From Hymenobacter fodinae (lineage in GTDB: Bacteria; Bacteroidota; Bacteroidia; Cytophagales; Hymenobacteraceae), in the NCBI RefSeq assembly GCF_004745825.1, contig NZ_SRLA01000001.1, forward strand, positions 868,001 to 932,000: 64,000 bases of DNA, read 5' to 3'. Position numbers and translations under genes: made by a program. Of the stretch, positions 26,328-34,859 are shown piece by piece (the first letter of the stretch is position 1; every line of letters begins with the position of its first letter). The notes below the pieces were generated by a model. That model worked only from the letters and a program-made list of their open reading frames with translations, made no database searches and was not told the origin of the DNA.

Positions 26328-27793
26328 AGCAGATGCAAGACCACAACCTGACTATAGACTCACTACAGTCTCATGTCCAGCATGAGGCCGAGAAGTGGGT
26401 ATCACCCACGGTCGAGCCGATAGAGCATTCTGCTGTCATGGACGAGCTGCTTCAGCAAATGACGCCGCTTGATTTCCGCGCCCTGGTAGGCCCAGAGGCA
26501 GACAAGCTCAAGCAGAAACACTACCTCATCACCGTAGTGGAGGAGGTACTTGCGCTGGCGGAACGTAACCAATGGGGGTTGAGCCGCAAAAACGGACGCC
26601 TCTACGCTTACAACGGGGCGTACTGGAAGGAGCTGCTGGAAGACGATCTTAGGGCTTTCCTTCAAAAGGCTGCTGAAAAGTTCGGCGTTGATAGGTACGA
26701 CGCGCGATTCGCGCCCTTCGGTGAGCAGCTCTACCGGCAGTTTCTGAGCAGCGCCTACTTATCCTCCCCCGAACGTAGCCGTGACATCGTGAAAATCAAC
26801 CTTGCGAACGGCACCTTTGACGTGGGTATTGAAGGACAGCGTCTCCGCTCGTTTGACCGCAAGGACTTCCTCACGCACCAATTACCGTTCGCCTATGATC
26901 CTCAGGCGGAGGCTCCCCTGTTTCAAGCCTTCCTAGACCGGGTGCAGCCAGACAAGGACTGCCAGGACCTGCTGGCCGAGTATCTGGGCTACCTGTTTGT
27001 GTCGCCGGCCAAGCTGAAAATGGAAAAGACGCTGCTGCTGTACGGCACTGGGGCTAATGGGAAATCCGTCTTCTTCGAGATTGTATCGGCCCTGCTGGGG
27101 AAGGAAAACATCAGCCATTACTCACTGCAAAACCTGACGACAGAGCCCGCCTACTGTCGTGCGCACCTAGCCGACAAGCTCGTCAATTATGCCAGCGAGA
27201 TCAATGGAAAACTGGAGGCGAACGTCTTTAAGCAGCTCGTGTCCGGCGAGCCGGTGGAGGTGCGGCTGCCTTTCGGCCAGCCATTTACCATAACCGATTA
27301 TGCCAAGATGATCTTCAACTGCAACGAGTTGCCAAGCGACGTGGAGCACACTCCTGCCTACTTCCGCCGGTTCCTGATTGTGCCCTTCAAGGAGACCATA
27401 CCGGAGGCAGAGCAAGACAGGCAACTAGCCACCAAGATCATCGCATCGGAGCTTTCCGGGGTATTTAATTGGGTTTTGGACGGCCTGCACCGTCTCCTAA
27501 AGCGCGGCTGCTTCACTGATTGTGACGCAGTACGCGAGCAGGTGGAGGCGTACAAACTCCAAGCTGACAGCGTGCGCACCTTTCTAGCAGAAGAGGGCTA
27601 CGTGCCTGATCCGGAGCGAACCATGACCCGAGCAGAGCTATACCTCCATTATAAGTCGTTCTGTCAGGACAACGGTTTCCGGTTTGTGCACAGCCGGAAT
27701 TTCGCCAAGCGACTGGAGGGCTGTGGCATCATCGGGACGCGCCGAAGCAACGGGCACGTTCACTTCATATCCCGCGCCCATCACATCATCTAA
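26321..27793 (+). CDS. P4/D5-family phage-plasmid primase-helicase (SF3)
   Basis: A 490-residue SF3 replicative helicase. After a variable N-terminus come D5_N-type sequence (VKINLANGTFDV, FDRKDFLTHQLPFAYDP, YLGYLFVSPAKLKMEKTLLLYG), Walker A GTGANGKS at residues 242-249, and LADKLVNYASEINGKLEANVFKQLVSGEPVEVR with Walker B-like and sensor regions (MIFNCNELP, FRRFLIVPF). The C-terminus has a winged-helix pattern (YLHYKSFCQDNGFRFVHSRNFAKRLEGCG). There is no obvious primase active site in the N-terminus, so it is mainly the helicase part. A strong Shine-Dalgarno-like AGGGAGGAG precedes the start, unusual for Bacteroidota. It should drive autonomous replication of the excised element. Confidence 0.85.
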   Translation: MLEQMQDHNLTIDSLQSHVQHEAEKWVSPTVEPIEHSAVMDELLQQMTPLDFRALVGPEADKLKQKHYLITVVEEVLALAERNQWGLSRKNGRLYAYNGAYWKELLEDDLRAFLQKAAEKFGVDRYDARFAPFGEQLYRQFLSSAYLSSPERSRDIVKINLANGTFDVGIEGQRLRSFDRKDFLTHQLPFAYDPQAEAPLFQAFLDRVQPDKDCQDLLAEYLGYLFVSPAKLKMEKTLLLYGTGANGKSVFFEIVSALLGKENISHYSLQNLTTEPAYCRAHLADKLVNYASEINGKLEANVFKQLVSGEPVEVRLPFGQPFTITDYAKMIFNCNELPSDVEHTPAYFRRFLIVPFKETIPEAEQDRQLATKIIASELSGVFNWVLDGLHRLLKRGCFTDCDAVREQVEAYKLQADSVRTFLAEEGYVPDPERTMTRAELYLHYKSFCQDNGFRFVHSRNFAKRLEGCGIIGTRRSNGHVHFISRAHHII

Positions 27794-27812
27794 AAGAAGG
27801 TTTCTTCTGGCC

Positions 27813-27875
27813 TGCATCCTCTGCACCTCCTGCATTCTCGGCTCCCCTGAGGGTGCAGCAGGTGCAGAGGATGCA
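27813..27875. repeat. Large inverted repeat between helicase and zinc-finger protein genes
   Basis: Arms of 22 bp (27813-27834 and 27854-27875) match with a single mismatch around a 19-nt loop. The arms contain CCTCTGCACCT and its complement. The hairpin sits 20 bp after the helicase stop and 22 bp before the next start. It could be an origin structure, an attenuator or a transcription signal. Confidence 0.75.
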
Positions 27876-27896
27876 AGCAGAAGACAAACATTTTTC

Positions 27897-28958
27897 ATGT
27901 CAACCCCTCGTTACCGGCTTCAACCATACGCCGGTTCCAAGACCCGATTTGAATGTCCTGGCTGTGGCCAGCGCCGTTCTTTTACCCGCTGGCTTGATAC
28001 TCATACCGGCGAACTACTACCCTCCCACCTAGGCTACTGCAACCGCACGGATAAGTGTGGGTACGCCACTAGCCCCTACGACAAGGACGAAGCTGGAAAA
28101 CGCTATGTGGACACGCTACACGCGCTGCCCCAGGTGCGAGTGCGACCGGCTCAGCATCGCCCGCCGCAAAAGCGCCCTCTCCGCCTTATTCCTCAGGAGA
28201 TAGTGGCCAGATCAATGCAAGGGTACGCGCACAATGTCTTTACCACCCTGCTTCAGCGCCACTTTGGTGGGGACGTAGCGGACGATCTAATCCGACGTTT
28301 TGAAATAGGAACGTCTGCGCACTGGCCGGGTGCCACCGTTTTCTGGCAACGGGACGCGCAAGGACGTATGCGTGGTGGCCAGGTCGTCCTGTTTGATGAG
28401 GATGGCCATACGGCGAAAAAGGTTGGGGCTGATGGTGTCACTAGGCGGTGTACGACGTGGGTGCATACATCCTTGGCCCACGTTTACGACCGAAGCGGGA
28501 AGCCCCGCCCAGAGTGGCTACAGGCCTATTTGGACCCGGCACATGAAGTCAAGCGAAGCCCCTCCTTATATGGAATGGGACAGTTGACGGCATTGTCTCC
28601 AGGTAGCCCGGTTGCAATTGTAGAGGCACCTAAGACAGCAGTACTGTGTACACCATACTTCCCTCAGTTTACTTGGTTGGCTGTAGGAGCACTAGACTAC
28701 CTAAATGCCGAACGGCTTCACCCCCTCAAAGAGTACCCTATCACCCTTTATCCAGACGCCTCCGAGCACGGGCGGGCTTATGCTAAATGGTGTGCGAAGG
28801 CGGATGAGCTGCGCAGTATGGGCTTCCGGATAGCCGTATCTGATATACTGGAGAAGCAGGCGACTCCATCTCAGAAAAAGGTAGGCATTGATCTGGCAGA
28901 TGTTCTGTTGGAGAATTGGGCAGGCTATCCGCTGAACTGGGACGCAGATAGTCTGTAA
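27897..28958 (+). CDS. Zinc-finger/Toprim-like DNA-processing protein (DUF6371-like)
   Basis: A 353-residue protein typical of Bacteroidota mobile elements. The N-terminus has a zinc-finger pattern (FECPGCGQRRSFTRW ... GYCNRTDKCGY), with four cysteines in two pairs. The middle includes RFEIGTSAHWPGATVFWQRD and RGGQVVLFDEDG. The Toprim-like part shows VAIVEAPKTAVLC followed by FTWLAVGALDYLN and the acidic YPDASEHGRAYAKW. This resembles primase zinc-ribbon plus Toprim folds, so it may supply the priming function lacking in the helicase upstream. The frame opens at 27684, inside the helicase gene, but MSTPRYRLQPY at 27897 is the sensible start. Confidence 0.7.
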   Translation: MSTPRYRLQPYAGSKTRFECPGCGQRRSFTRWLDTHTGELLPSHLGYCNRTDKCGYATSPYDKDEAGKRYVDTLHALPQVRVRPAQHRPPQKRPLRLIPQEIVARSMQGYAHNVFTTLLQRHFGGDVADDLIRRFEIGTSAHWPGATVFWQRDAQGRMRGGQVVLFDEDGHTAKKVGADGVTRRCTTWVHTSLAHVYDRSGKPRPEWLQAYLDPAHEVKRSPSLYGMGQLTALSPGSPVAIVEAPKTAVLCTPYFPQFTWLAVGALDYLNAERLHPLKEYPITLYPDASEHGRAYAKWCAKADELRSMGFRIAVSDILEKQATPSQKKVGIDLADVLLENWAGYPLNWDADSL

Positions 28959-28970
28959 CCAAAAGGTTGG

Positions 28971-29174
28971 CTAAATAGGGTAGTCACCCTTGTCATATAA
29001 CAGCTGGTAGCAGTCGCAGGCTAAAAGATATAGTAGCCCTATAGCCTGCCGCTGTTGCGGCTGGACAAACAGGCGACGGCCGACTATCCGTGGAACAATG
29101 CATGCTTCTGCGAGGCGAATTTCGCCCTCTAGGGCTAGCCATTGTCCTGTCGTTCGGTAGAGAGCTTTCAACAT
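28971..29174 (-). CDS. Small hypothetical protein, possibly 5'-truncated
   Basis: A 67-codon frame starting at MLKALYRTTGQW. The same frame continues upstream for about 35 codons of protein-like sequence (EIVVAARHDQAHQLYEILSS) to a stop near 29273 without an ATG, so either a GTG/ATT-type start is used or the 5' end has been lost. The protein is helix-rich, with a run of hydrophobic residues in IGLLYLLACDCYQLLY. No family is recognised. It is transcribed towards the zinc-finger gene, and only 12 bp separate their ends. Confidence 0.35.
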   Translation of the reverse strand: MLKALYRTTGQWLALEGEIRLAEACIVPRIVGRRLFVQPQQRQAIGLLYLLACDCYQLLYDKGDYPI

Positions 29175-29386
29175 TGCTTCAACCTCCTGCCTAGTGCTGC
29201 TGAGGATTTCGTATAGCTGATGCGCTTGATCATGACGGGCAGCAACAACTATCTCATCGGCTGAGGTGGACTAATCACAAATTTGCCGGAATACTTCACT
29301 AGACCAATCAGCCTGTATTACAAGGACAGGAACTGGGCCGACGTACAGATGCTGGGTGCCAGCTAGTGGAAGCATAAGAGCCGGTT

Positions 29387-29767
29387 CTATACTTCCTCGT
29401 GGAAGTCCTTGACCAGATCTTCGTCGTCACAGCTGAGCATATACTGAAGCAGACTGCCGTGAGGCTTACTGCCCAGTAGCATAAATATTTTGTTGGTAAC
29501 GCGGAGGAGAGAGCCATTAACAAGAAATACTTCGCCTAGGCTTGGCAGTGGCTGATGATGTTCAAACAGGTGAGTAAACAGAGCTAAGAGAGACTCGTTT
29601 ATCTGCTGAATGGATTGCCTTGCTGCCGTCAATTCTGCTTCCTCCTTCAGGCCTGCTGGTGAGTCATCCACATATACCGCTGTATCGCTGGCTGGCCACC
29701 ATGGCGGCCTTTGGATAGAGATGTTAAGTTCTAAGGATGAGCTAAGGCGAACAGCAGAAAGGCTCAT
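29387..29767 (-). CDS. Hypothetical protein
   Basis: A 126-residue soluble protein with a helical core (LKEEAELTAARQSIQQINESLLALFTHLFEHHQPLP) and an acidic C-terminus (SCDDEDLVKDFHEEV). I do not recognise it. The start at 29767 gives MSLSAVRLSS. It has the same orientation as the small frame at 28971 and is divergent from the XRE regulator at 29897, about 130 bp away, so the regulator may control it. The base composition is typical of the island. Its role is unknown. Confidence 0.45.
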   Translation of the reverse strand: MSLSAVRLSSSLELNISIQRPPWWPASDTAVYVDDSPAGLKEEAELTAARQSIQQINESLLALFTHLFEHHQPLPSLGEVFLVNGSLLRVTNKIFMLLGSKPHGSLLQYMLSCDDEDLVKDFHEEV

Positions 29768-29896
29768 AAAGGACTAATTGAAGTGAATACGAGGGGTCTC
29801 TTAGGCTGTTTCGCCAAAGTATAGACAGATCAAAGATAGAAATTTGGTTGCATATATGATGCCATTGTCTCTTTAGGCTATTGGCAGCTTGCCAAT

Positions 29897-30124
29897 GTGA
29901 AACACCCAGTCGTACTTCAGGCTTTTGGCATACACATTAGAAAGCTGCGTGAAGCCCGAGGATTCAGCCAGCAAGAACTAGCTGATCATGCCGATATAGC
30001 GAAGGCTACTATCCAACGAATAGAACAGGCCAAGTTTTCAGTTACTTTGGACGTGCTGGTCTCCTTGGCCCAGGCTTTGCAGATTAGATTGAAGGATATA
30101 ATGGACTTTCCAGATGCTGAATAG
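29897..30124 (+). CDS. XRE-family transcriptional regulator
   Basis: A 75-residue Cro/C1-type DNA-binding protein that is essentially one HTH domain: IHIRKLREARGFSQQELADHADIAKATIQRIEQAKFSVTLDVLVSLAQAL, with the recognition helix at KATIQRIEQ. The start is GTG at 29897; the overlapping ATG runs straight into a stop. It lies between the replication module and the defence cargo and could repress either, or keep the divergent gene at 29387 silent. XRE proteins of this size are also found as control proteins of restriction systems. Confidence 0.85.
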   Translation: MKHPVVLQAFGIHIRKLREARGFSQQELADHADIAKATIQRIEQAKFSVTLDVLVSLAQALQIRLKDIMDFPDAE

Positions 30125-30368
30125 GTCGGCTGTCAAAAAAATGTAACAATTTTAAGAAAGGTAAATCAGTGATTAACCCTCTAAAAAATTGAATACGCTA
30201 TGTTCAGGTTATCTGCCTTAAGAGAAAAGCAGTAGGGGCGGTAACAGCTATGAAAAGTAGGGGGAGGGGTAGTCTCTAAATGGAAACAAAACCTGCGACC
30301 GGGTACTCTCACTTTTGGAATAGGTAAATCAGGGTGCTGATAAGCAGTCTGTTCCCTGCCTGATTAAC

Positions 30369-30695
30369 TCAAGTGAAGACAAGGAAATTACTGAACAAAG
30401 AAAAAGGGGAATCTTTATAAGATTCCCCGAACACACCTTTAATCAAATTAGAAAGCAGGTATTGAGAACTGTTGCCAACAATCATATAGCTGTTAGGCAT
30501 GAAACAGGGTTTATTAAGCTCAAGGAGTATTTCAATTGGCCGGTTCCTTCCACAAGTTAAAACCCATACACCTTTGACTTCACTTTTGTAACGAGTAATG
30601 TCTCGCAAAACAATTGTCTGTGAAGATAATAATGGCAAGAAAATATTACCCATGATAGTATTTTGTATATTAGTATTTTTTCGTAAAGTAGACAT
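30369..30695 (-). CDS. Hypothetical protein divergent from the HNH nuclease
   Basis: A 108-residue product of an AT-rich frame starting 37 bp upstream of the HNH gene on the other strand. The sequence has LLSSQTIVLRDITRYKSEVKGVWVLTCGRN and SYMIVGNSSQYLLSNLIKG, which look like a folded alpha/beta protein, but I recognise no family. Its composition matches the adjoining HNH gene, so the two were probably acquired together. Given the position, regulation or protection of the nuclease are possible roles, with no direct evidence. The 244 bp between it and the XRE gene contain no gene. Confidence 0.4.
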   Translation of the reverse strand: MSTLRKNTNIQNTIMGNIFLPLLSSQTIVLRDITRYKSEVKGVWVLTCGRNRPIEILLELNKPCFMPNSYMIVGNSSQYLLSNLIKGVFGESYKDSPFSLFSNFLVFT

Positions 30696-30732
30696 ATGTA
30701 TAGCTACTTGTTTTTAATAAAATGTAGTTGAT

Positions 30733-31866
30733 ATGGAAGTTTTAATAAAAATTTTAGAGATAAACTATACCAAATTCATAAGGTTCATTGATGAGATAGA
30801 TAGGCATCCTTTCACAACTTTTAAAGCATCAAAATACCTCGATAAGGAAGAAGGTTATAAAAGCTCAGTTTATAAAGAAGCTCGGCAACAGCTCAATAGT
30901 GCGCTATGGAAGACTGCGGATATTGGAAATGGCAAGATTCAAAAGAGCGTAGTCTCCGCAATAATGAACACCGTCAAGCATGGTGGGCAAGTAGTCAATA
31001 ACAATCTTATTGTCTGGAGGAGTAGAGATACGCTGAAGAATATGCCAGCTAGTAAAGACCTTGATGCTACGCTGTATGATCTTTATAAAAGTAAGGTGTC
31101 AGATGAAGTATCATTTGATAGATTGTATAGGATAGGGCTCAATTACCAATTCATTGCCTATCTATTTTTTATAAAAGAGCAGAATAGGTTTACTCCGATT
31201 TCACAGGAAAAATTTGACAAAATATTCGAACTGATAGGAATTCTTGAATTCAAGACGAGCCGTAATATCTCCTGGGAGAACTACAGTACTTTTCTCAGTA
31301 TTATTAAGCAGGTTCAGAAATTTCTCAAAACAAAAGATAAGGAGGCTACGCTACTTGATGCCCATTCCTTCCTCTGGGTACTGGGTAATCAAATGAGCGA
31401 ACAAGCTGTTGTTATTTCCATTGCCAGCAATTCCACAACGGAGCCTCAGGTACAGGAGCAGGAAAGTAGAGCAGTTACCTTAGAGCCTGAAGCAACTCAT
31501 GTTGAGGTGCCTTTGATTGCGGAAGAAGATGAAGCTTTGGCATTCCCGGAAGGCAAAGAGAAGTTTCGTCTTCACCGGATAAAGGAGCGGAACCGTGACT
31601 TGGTTAAGGCAGTGAAGGAACGAGCGCTGCTAATCGATGGGAATCTTTGCTGCCAAGTATGTGAGTTCTCCTTTCTCGAAAAATACGGGGCACTAGGAGA
31701 GGGTTTCATTGAGGCACACCATCTGCGTCCCATTTCTGAGTTGACCGAAGAAACGCTCACCCAACTGGATGACTTGGTCTTGGTTTGCTCTAATTGTCAC
31801 CGGATGTTGCACCGCCGCCGACCTTGGCTGACGCTAGAGGACCTAAAGCTACTTGTGCAACAGTAG
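30733..31866 (+). CDS. HNH endonuclease (McrA-like) of the Dnd island
   Basis: A 377-residue protein. The C-terminal 80 residues form a zinc-supported HNH domain: CQVC at 307-310, EAHHLRPISEL with the HH pair at 329-330, and CSNCHRMLH at 352-360, giving four Zn cysteines and the H-N-H metal finger. The N-terminal 220 residues are helical and not recognised; an acidic linker of about 50 residues (235-285) joins the two. HNH enzymes with an N-terminal reader domain cut modified DNA, for example ScoMcrA on phosphorothioate DNA. Here a small protein resembling that reader is encoded next (31911), and dnd modification genes follow. This suggests, but does not prove, a modification-linked nuclease. 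Confidence 0.8.
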   Translation: MEVLIKILEINYTKFIRFIDEIDRHPFTTFKASKYLDKEEGYKSSVYKEARQQLNSALWKTADIGNGKIQKSVVSAIMNTVKHGGQVVNNNLIVWRSRDTLKNMPASKDLDATLYDLYKSKVSDEVSFDRLYRIGLNYQFIAYLFFIKEQNRFTPISQEKFDKIFELIGILEFKTSRNISWENYSTFLSIIKQVQKFLKTKDKEATLLDAHSFLWVLGNQMSEQAVVISIASNSTTEPQVQEQESRAVTLEPEATHVEVPLIAEEDEALAFPEGKEKFRLHRIKERNRDLVKAVKERALLIDGNLCCQVCEFSFLEKYGALGEGFIEAHHLRPISELTEETLTQLDDLVLVCSNCHRMLHRRRPWLTLEDLKLLVQQ

Positions 31867-31910
31867 ACCATCCAGACCTACGAGATTTACTTGCCAGCTA
31901 CTACTCCAAA

Positions 31911-32357
31911 ATGCTTTTAAACTACATCGAAGCTTTCCAATCCTTGAACCCAAACACAACGAAGGAAGATGGAGAGAAGCCCTACAAGCCGGCCTTGCTA
32001 CTAGCGGTTCTGGACAACATTGAGACGGCGCAGATCACAAACAACCAAATCCATTACACTCCTGACTTGATTGCCTCCTTTCGGCACTACCATGAGAAGC
32101 TAGGTGCTACAATGTCTTATAAGCTCCGCCAATTTGTCTACGCTTTCTTCCATCTTCGGGGTGAAGGCTTTTGGCAGTTAAAACCAAATCCGGGAGTAGA
32201 CCTTGAGGCCAGTGAGTTAAAAATTGATAGCTTCACAAAGCTCCAGGATGCTGTTGCGTATGCCCGTCTCGACCTGAACTTATGGAAGCTACTCGAAGCC
32301 TATAAGACCAGGGCCATACTCCGCAGCACCTTGCTGGCTGCCTATAGCCCAAAGTAA
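31911..32357 (+). CDS. Stand-alone protein resembling the phosphorothioate sulfur-binding domain (SBD)
   Basis: A 148-residue protein. The pattern KPYKPALLLAVLDNIE at 23-38, ITNNQIHYTPDLIASFRHYHEKLG at 42-65 and YAFFHLRGEGFWQLKP at 77-92 resembles the N-terminal sulfur-binding domain of HNH restriction enzymes of the ScoMcrA type, from memory of that family. There the comparable motif usually reads YPF-x-x-L...GFW, and the Pro contributes to the sulfur pocket; here the Pro position is Ala. It is encoded as its own gene 44 bp after the HNH stop. I chose ATG 31911 because it gives the usual N-terminus (LLNYIEAFQSLN); the longer frame from 31794 overlaps the HNH gene. Confidence 0.55.
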   Translation: MLLNYIEAFQSLNPNTTKEDGEKPYKPALLLAVLDNIETAQITNNQIHYTPDLIASFRHYHEKLGATMSYKLRQFVYAFFHLRGEGFWQLKPNPGVDLEASELKIDSFTKLQDAVAYARLDLNLWKLLEAYKTRAILRSTLLAAYSPK

Positions 32358-32422
32358 AAGCGAAGGGGTAAGTCAGCGGTTATAGCAGGCGTAGGTATCT
32401 TTACAGCCTAGAAGCCGACGCT

Positions 32423-33571
32423 ATGATCTACCTCGATAACAACGCCACTACCCGCCTCGATCCTCGCGTGCTGGAAGCTATGATGCCCTTCCTGACCGAG
32501 GAGTACGCTAACGCTGCTAGTACCCACCCCTTCGGTCTGCGGGCTCACGAGGCTGTGAAACTGGCGCGGCAGCAAGTGTCGCAGTTGCTAGGCTGCGAAC
32601 CTCAGGAGCTGATCTTTACCTCCGGCGCAACTGAGGCTATCAACCTGGCTATAAAAGGAGTGGCCGAGAACTACGCCAGCCGGGGCAAGCACATCATCAC
32701 GGTGCAAACAGAGCACACCGCTGTGCTCGACGTGTGCCGCTACCTCGAAACCCGGGGCTACGAGGTAACCTATCTGCCCGTGCAGCCCGACGGCCTGCTC
32801 GACATCACCACCTTGCAACAATCCCTGCGTCCAGATACCATTCTGGTATCGGTGATGCTGGTGAACAACGAAACCGGCGTTATTCAGCCCATCCAGGAAA
32901 TTGCGGCCCTCACCCACGCAGCCGGGGCGCTGTTCATGACCGATGCCACCCAGGCCGTGGGCAAAATGCCCATCGACGTAGAAACAATGGGCATCGACCT
33001 GCTCACCTGCTCGGGCCACAAGTTCTACGGCCCCAAAGGCATTGGTGCCCTCTACGTGCGCCAGCGCAAGCCGCGCCGGGTGAAGCTGGAGGCCTTGCTC
33101 CATGGCGGCGGCCACGAGCGGGGCTGGCGCAGCGGCACCCTCAACGTGCCCGGCATCGTGGGCCTAGGCCACGCCGCCGAGTTGTGCCGCCAAAGTATGA
33201 AGGAGGAAGCCTCCCGCATCGGTGCGCTGCGTGATGAGTTGGAAGCCGGCCTGCTCGCCATCCCCGGCACCCGCGTGAACGGTAACCGTGAGCATCGCCA
33301 TTACAACACCACCAACATTCTTTTCGAAGGCTGCGATTCCGACGCCATGATTATGGGCTTGGAAGGTATTGCTGTTTCCAATGGCTCCGCCTGCACGGCT
33401 GCTTCGATGGACCCTTCGCATGTACTGCTGGCAATGGGGCTGGATGAAACGGCGGCGTTTTCGTGCCTGCGGTTTAGTCTAGGGAGGTTTAATAGCTTAA
33501 TAGATGTTGAGCATATTATAAACAGCACTTCGATATTAGCAGAAAAGTTAAGAAACTATATTCTTAACTGA
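32423..33571 (+). CDS. dndA: Cysteine desulfurase DndA (IscS-like)
   Basis: A 382-residue PLP enzyme that takes sulfur from cysteine as a protein-bound persulfide and passes it to DndC for DNA backbone phosphorothioation. The N-terminus MIYLDNNATT, SGATEAINLAIKG, LVNNETGVIQPI and the PLP lysine K200 in SGHKFYGPKG are all present, as is the persulfide C324 in SNGSACTAAS. It is separate from and convergent with the dndC-to-dndB operon, as in other Dnd loci where dndA has its own promoter; TATCTTTA at 32396 is a near match to the -7 box. The first 90 percent is GC-rich like the host, while the last 30 codons are AT-rich. A general IscS role cannot be excluded. Confidence 0.85.
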   Translation: MIYLDNNATTRLDPRVLEAMMPFLTEEYANAASTHPFGLRAHEAVKLARQQVSQLLGCEPQELIFTSGATEAINLAIKGVAENYASRGKHIITVQTEHTAVLDVCRYLETRGYEVTYLPVQPDGLLDITTLQQSLRPDTILVSVMLVNNETGVIQPIQEIAALTHAAGALFMTDATQAVGKMPIDVETMGIDLLTCSGHKFYGPKGIGALYVRQRKPRRVKLEALLHGGGHERGWRSGTLNVPGIVGLGHAAELCRQSMKEEASRIGALRDELEAGLLAIPGTRVNGNREHRHYNTTNILFEGCDSDAMIMGLEGIAVSNGSACTAASMDPSHVLLAMGLDETAAFSCLRFSLGRFNSLIDVEHIINSTSILAEKLRNYILN

Positions 33572-33609
33572 ATAGTCCCTTCATACTAAATTATCTAAAG
33601 TATAAGTGC

Positions 33610-34857
33610 TCAGACTAGCACTAAACTATTTTCATACTTGTCACCGTGCTCTTCGTAGAGTTTAGTCAGCGACTTTTCCATTGCATCTTTGTCAATAGTT
33701 TCGCCTAATATATATAGCAATACTGTCTTCTTCAAGGCAGGCCTTTTCGTAACAATAGTGCCATTATCCCAAAATGTATATTTCCAGTTTTGGTGGCTCA
33801 AATCAAAATCAACTTTTTTGATTTGAGCTTTAAATGCTTTGAAACGTTTAGGAGATTCATTTGCAAAATTTTTATAGACACTGGCAATTAATATTTGGCC
33901 TAGAGGGCGTAATAATAAGCTGCCTCCAGTCGCACGGTTTCTAGTGAATGTGTCACTTGCTTTGCCTTGGATGAATTTTTTTACATCAGGAAATGATGAG
34001 AAGAAAAAATCCCAAAATGGCAAGACTTTGTCATTGTATAGCTCATCTAATTTATCATCAGATAAACGATAGATGTTTTTAGTTGAAGGATATATTTTAT
34101 TAAATTCGATAATTATTTTTGTAATATCGTATAGGCATACAAGTGTCGTAAAGCTTGTGCTGTCATTCGTAGGCATTGCAAATGCCTTAGAGGATGATAT
34201 AGCTTTAGCTTGACTAAGGATGTCATGAGATGATACGAGCCGTCTTGTGATAATTGCAGCAGCATCATCCTCTTCCATAATAATTAACTCAGCCTTCTTA
34301 GGCTTTTCGGCATATCGGTTAAGAACTGTGAACAACCTTCTGGTTTTCTGAATAGTTTGCGGGCTATGCACGACAAAGGTCAGAGAAATGTCATCGCCAC
34401 CAAGGGTGTCAGGTGCATTTTTATATGCATCCCTCATTCCAATAAGTCTGTGCTGACCATCTAGTACAAATAGACTTTCATCCCCATTCAACGACAATAT
34501 GCCTAATCGACCATCGAGGAACAATGCGTCTTTCTCCTGCAATTCCTTTCCATCTATCTCAAAACTTTGCTCAATCCTAATTTCAGACCATTTCGGAGAG
34601 CCTTTATAGATTGCTACTATAAGAGTACTTAGAAAATGGTCTTTCTGAGTTTTAAGATACTGAGAAAGTTTGCTGATTCTTTTATTAGTAACATCTCTTT
34701 GCAATACCTCATTTATATTATGGGAATATAATTCCTGAACCTCTGAAACAGTATTGATGCGCATCTTGTCAGCTACATCACTTAACTTCATTGTTGCGTT
34801 GAAGTAGACCCAGTCACCAATTTTGCCTTTCAGAGAAGGGATAAGGAGCTTCCTCAT
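33610..34857 (-). CDS. dndB: DGQHR-domain protein DndB
   Basis: A 415-residue protein with the family motif LDGQHRLIG (DGQHR at residues 133-137) and the downstream FTVLNRYAEKPKKAE, as in DndB/DGQHR proteins related to ParB. In other Dnd systems DndB is a negative regulator of the dnd operon and affects which sites are modified. It is the last gene of the operon, two bases after the GIY-YIG gene, which is an unusual position since dndB often comes first. It is clearly more AT-rich than dndC and dndD, suggesting a separate history shared with the GIY-YIG gene. Confidence 0.82.
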   Translation of the reverse strand: MRKLLIPSLKGKIGDWVYFNATMKLSDVADKMRINTVSEVQELYSHNINEVLQRDVTNKRISKLSQYLKTQKDHFLSTLIVAIYKGSPKWSEIRIEQSFEIDGKELQEKDALFLDGRLGILSLNGDESLFVLDGQHRLIGMRDAYKNAPDTLGGDDISLTFVVHSPQTIQKTRRLFTVLNRYAEKPKKAELIIMEEDDAAAIITRRLVSSHDILSQAKAISSSKAFAMPTNDSTSFTTLVCLYDITKIIIEFNKIYPSTKNIYRLSDDKLDELYNDKVLPFWDFFFSSFPDVKKFIQGKASDTFTRNRATGGSLLLRPLGQILIASVYKNFANESPKRFKAFKAQIKKVDFDLSHQNWKYTFWDNGTIVTKRPALKKTVLLYILGETIDKDAMEKSLTKLYEEHGDKYENSLVLV

Positions 34858-34859
34858 GA

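Noticed and set aside
31794..31910. Upstream extension of the sulfur-binding-like gene overlapping the HNH gene
   Set aside because: The extension is Pro/Ala-rich shadow of the HNH C-terminus. The family-like N-terminus begins at 31911.
32423..33571. A general housekeeping IscS gene rather than dndA
   Set aside because: It cannot be fully excluded, but its place inside the island beside the dnd operon and without isc/suf partners favours DndA.
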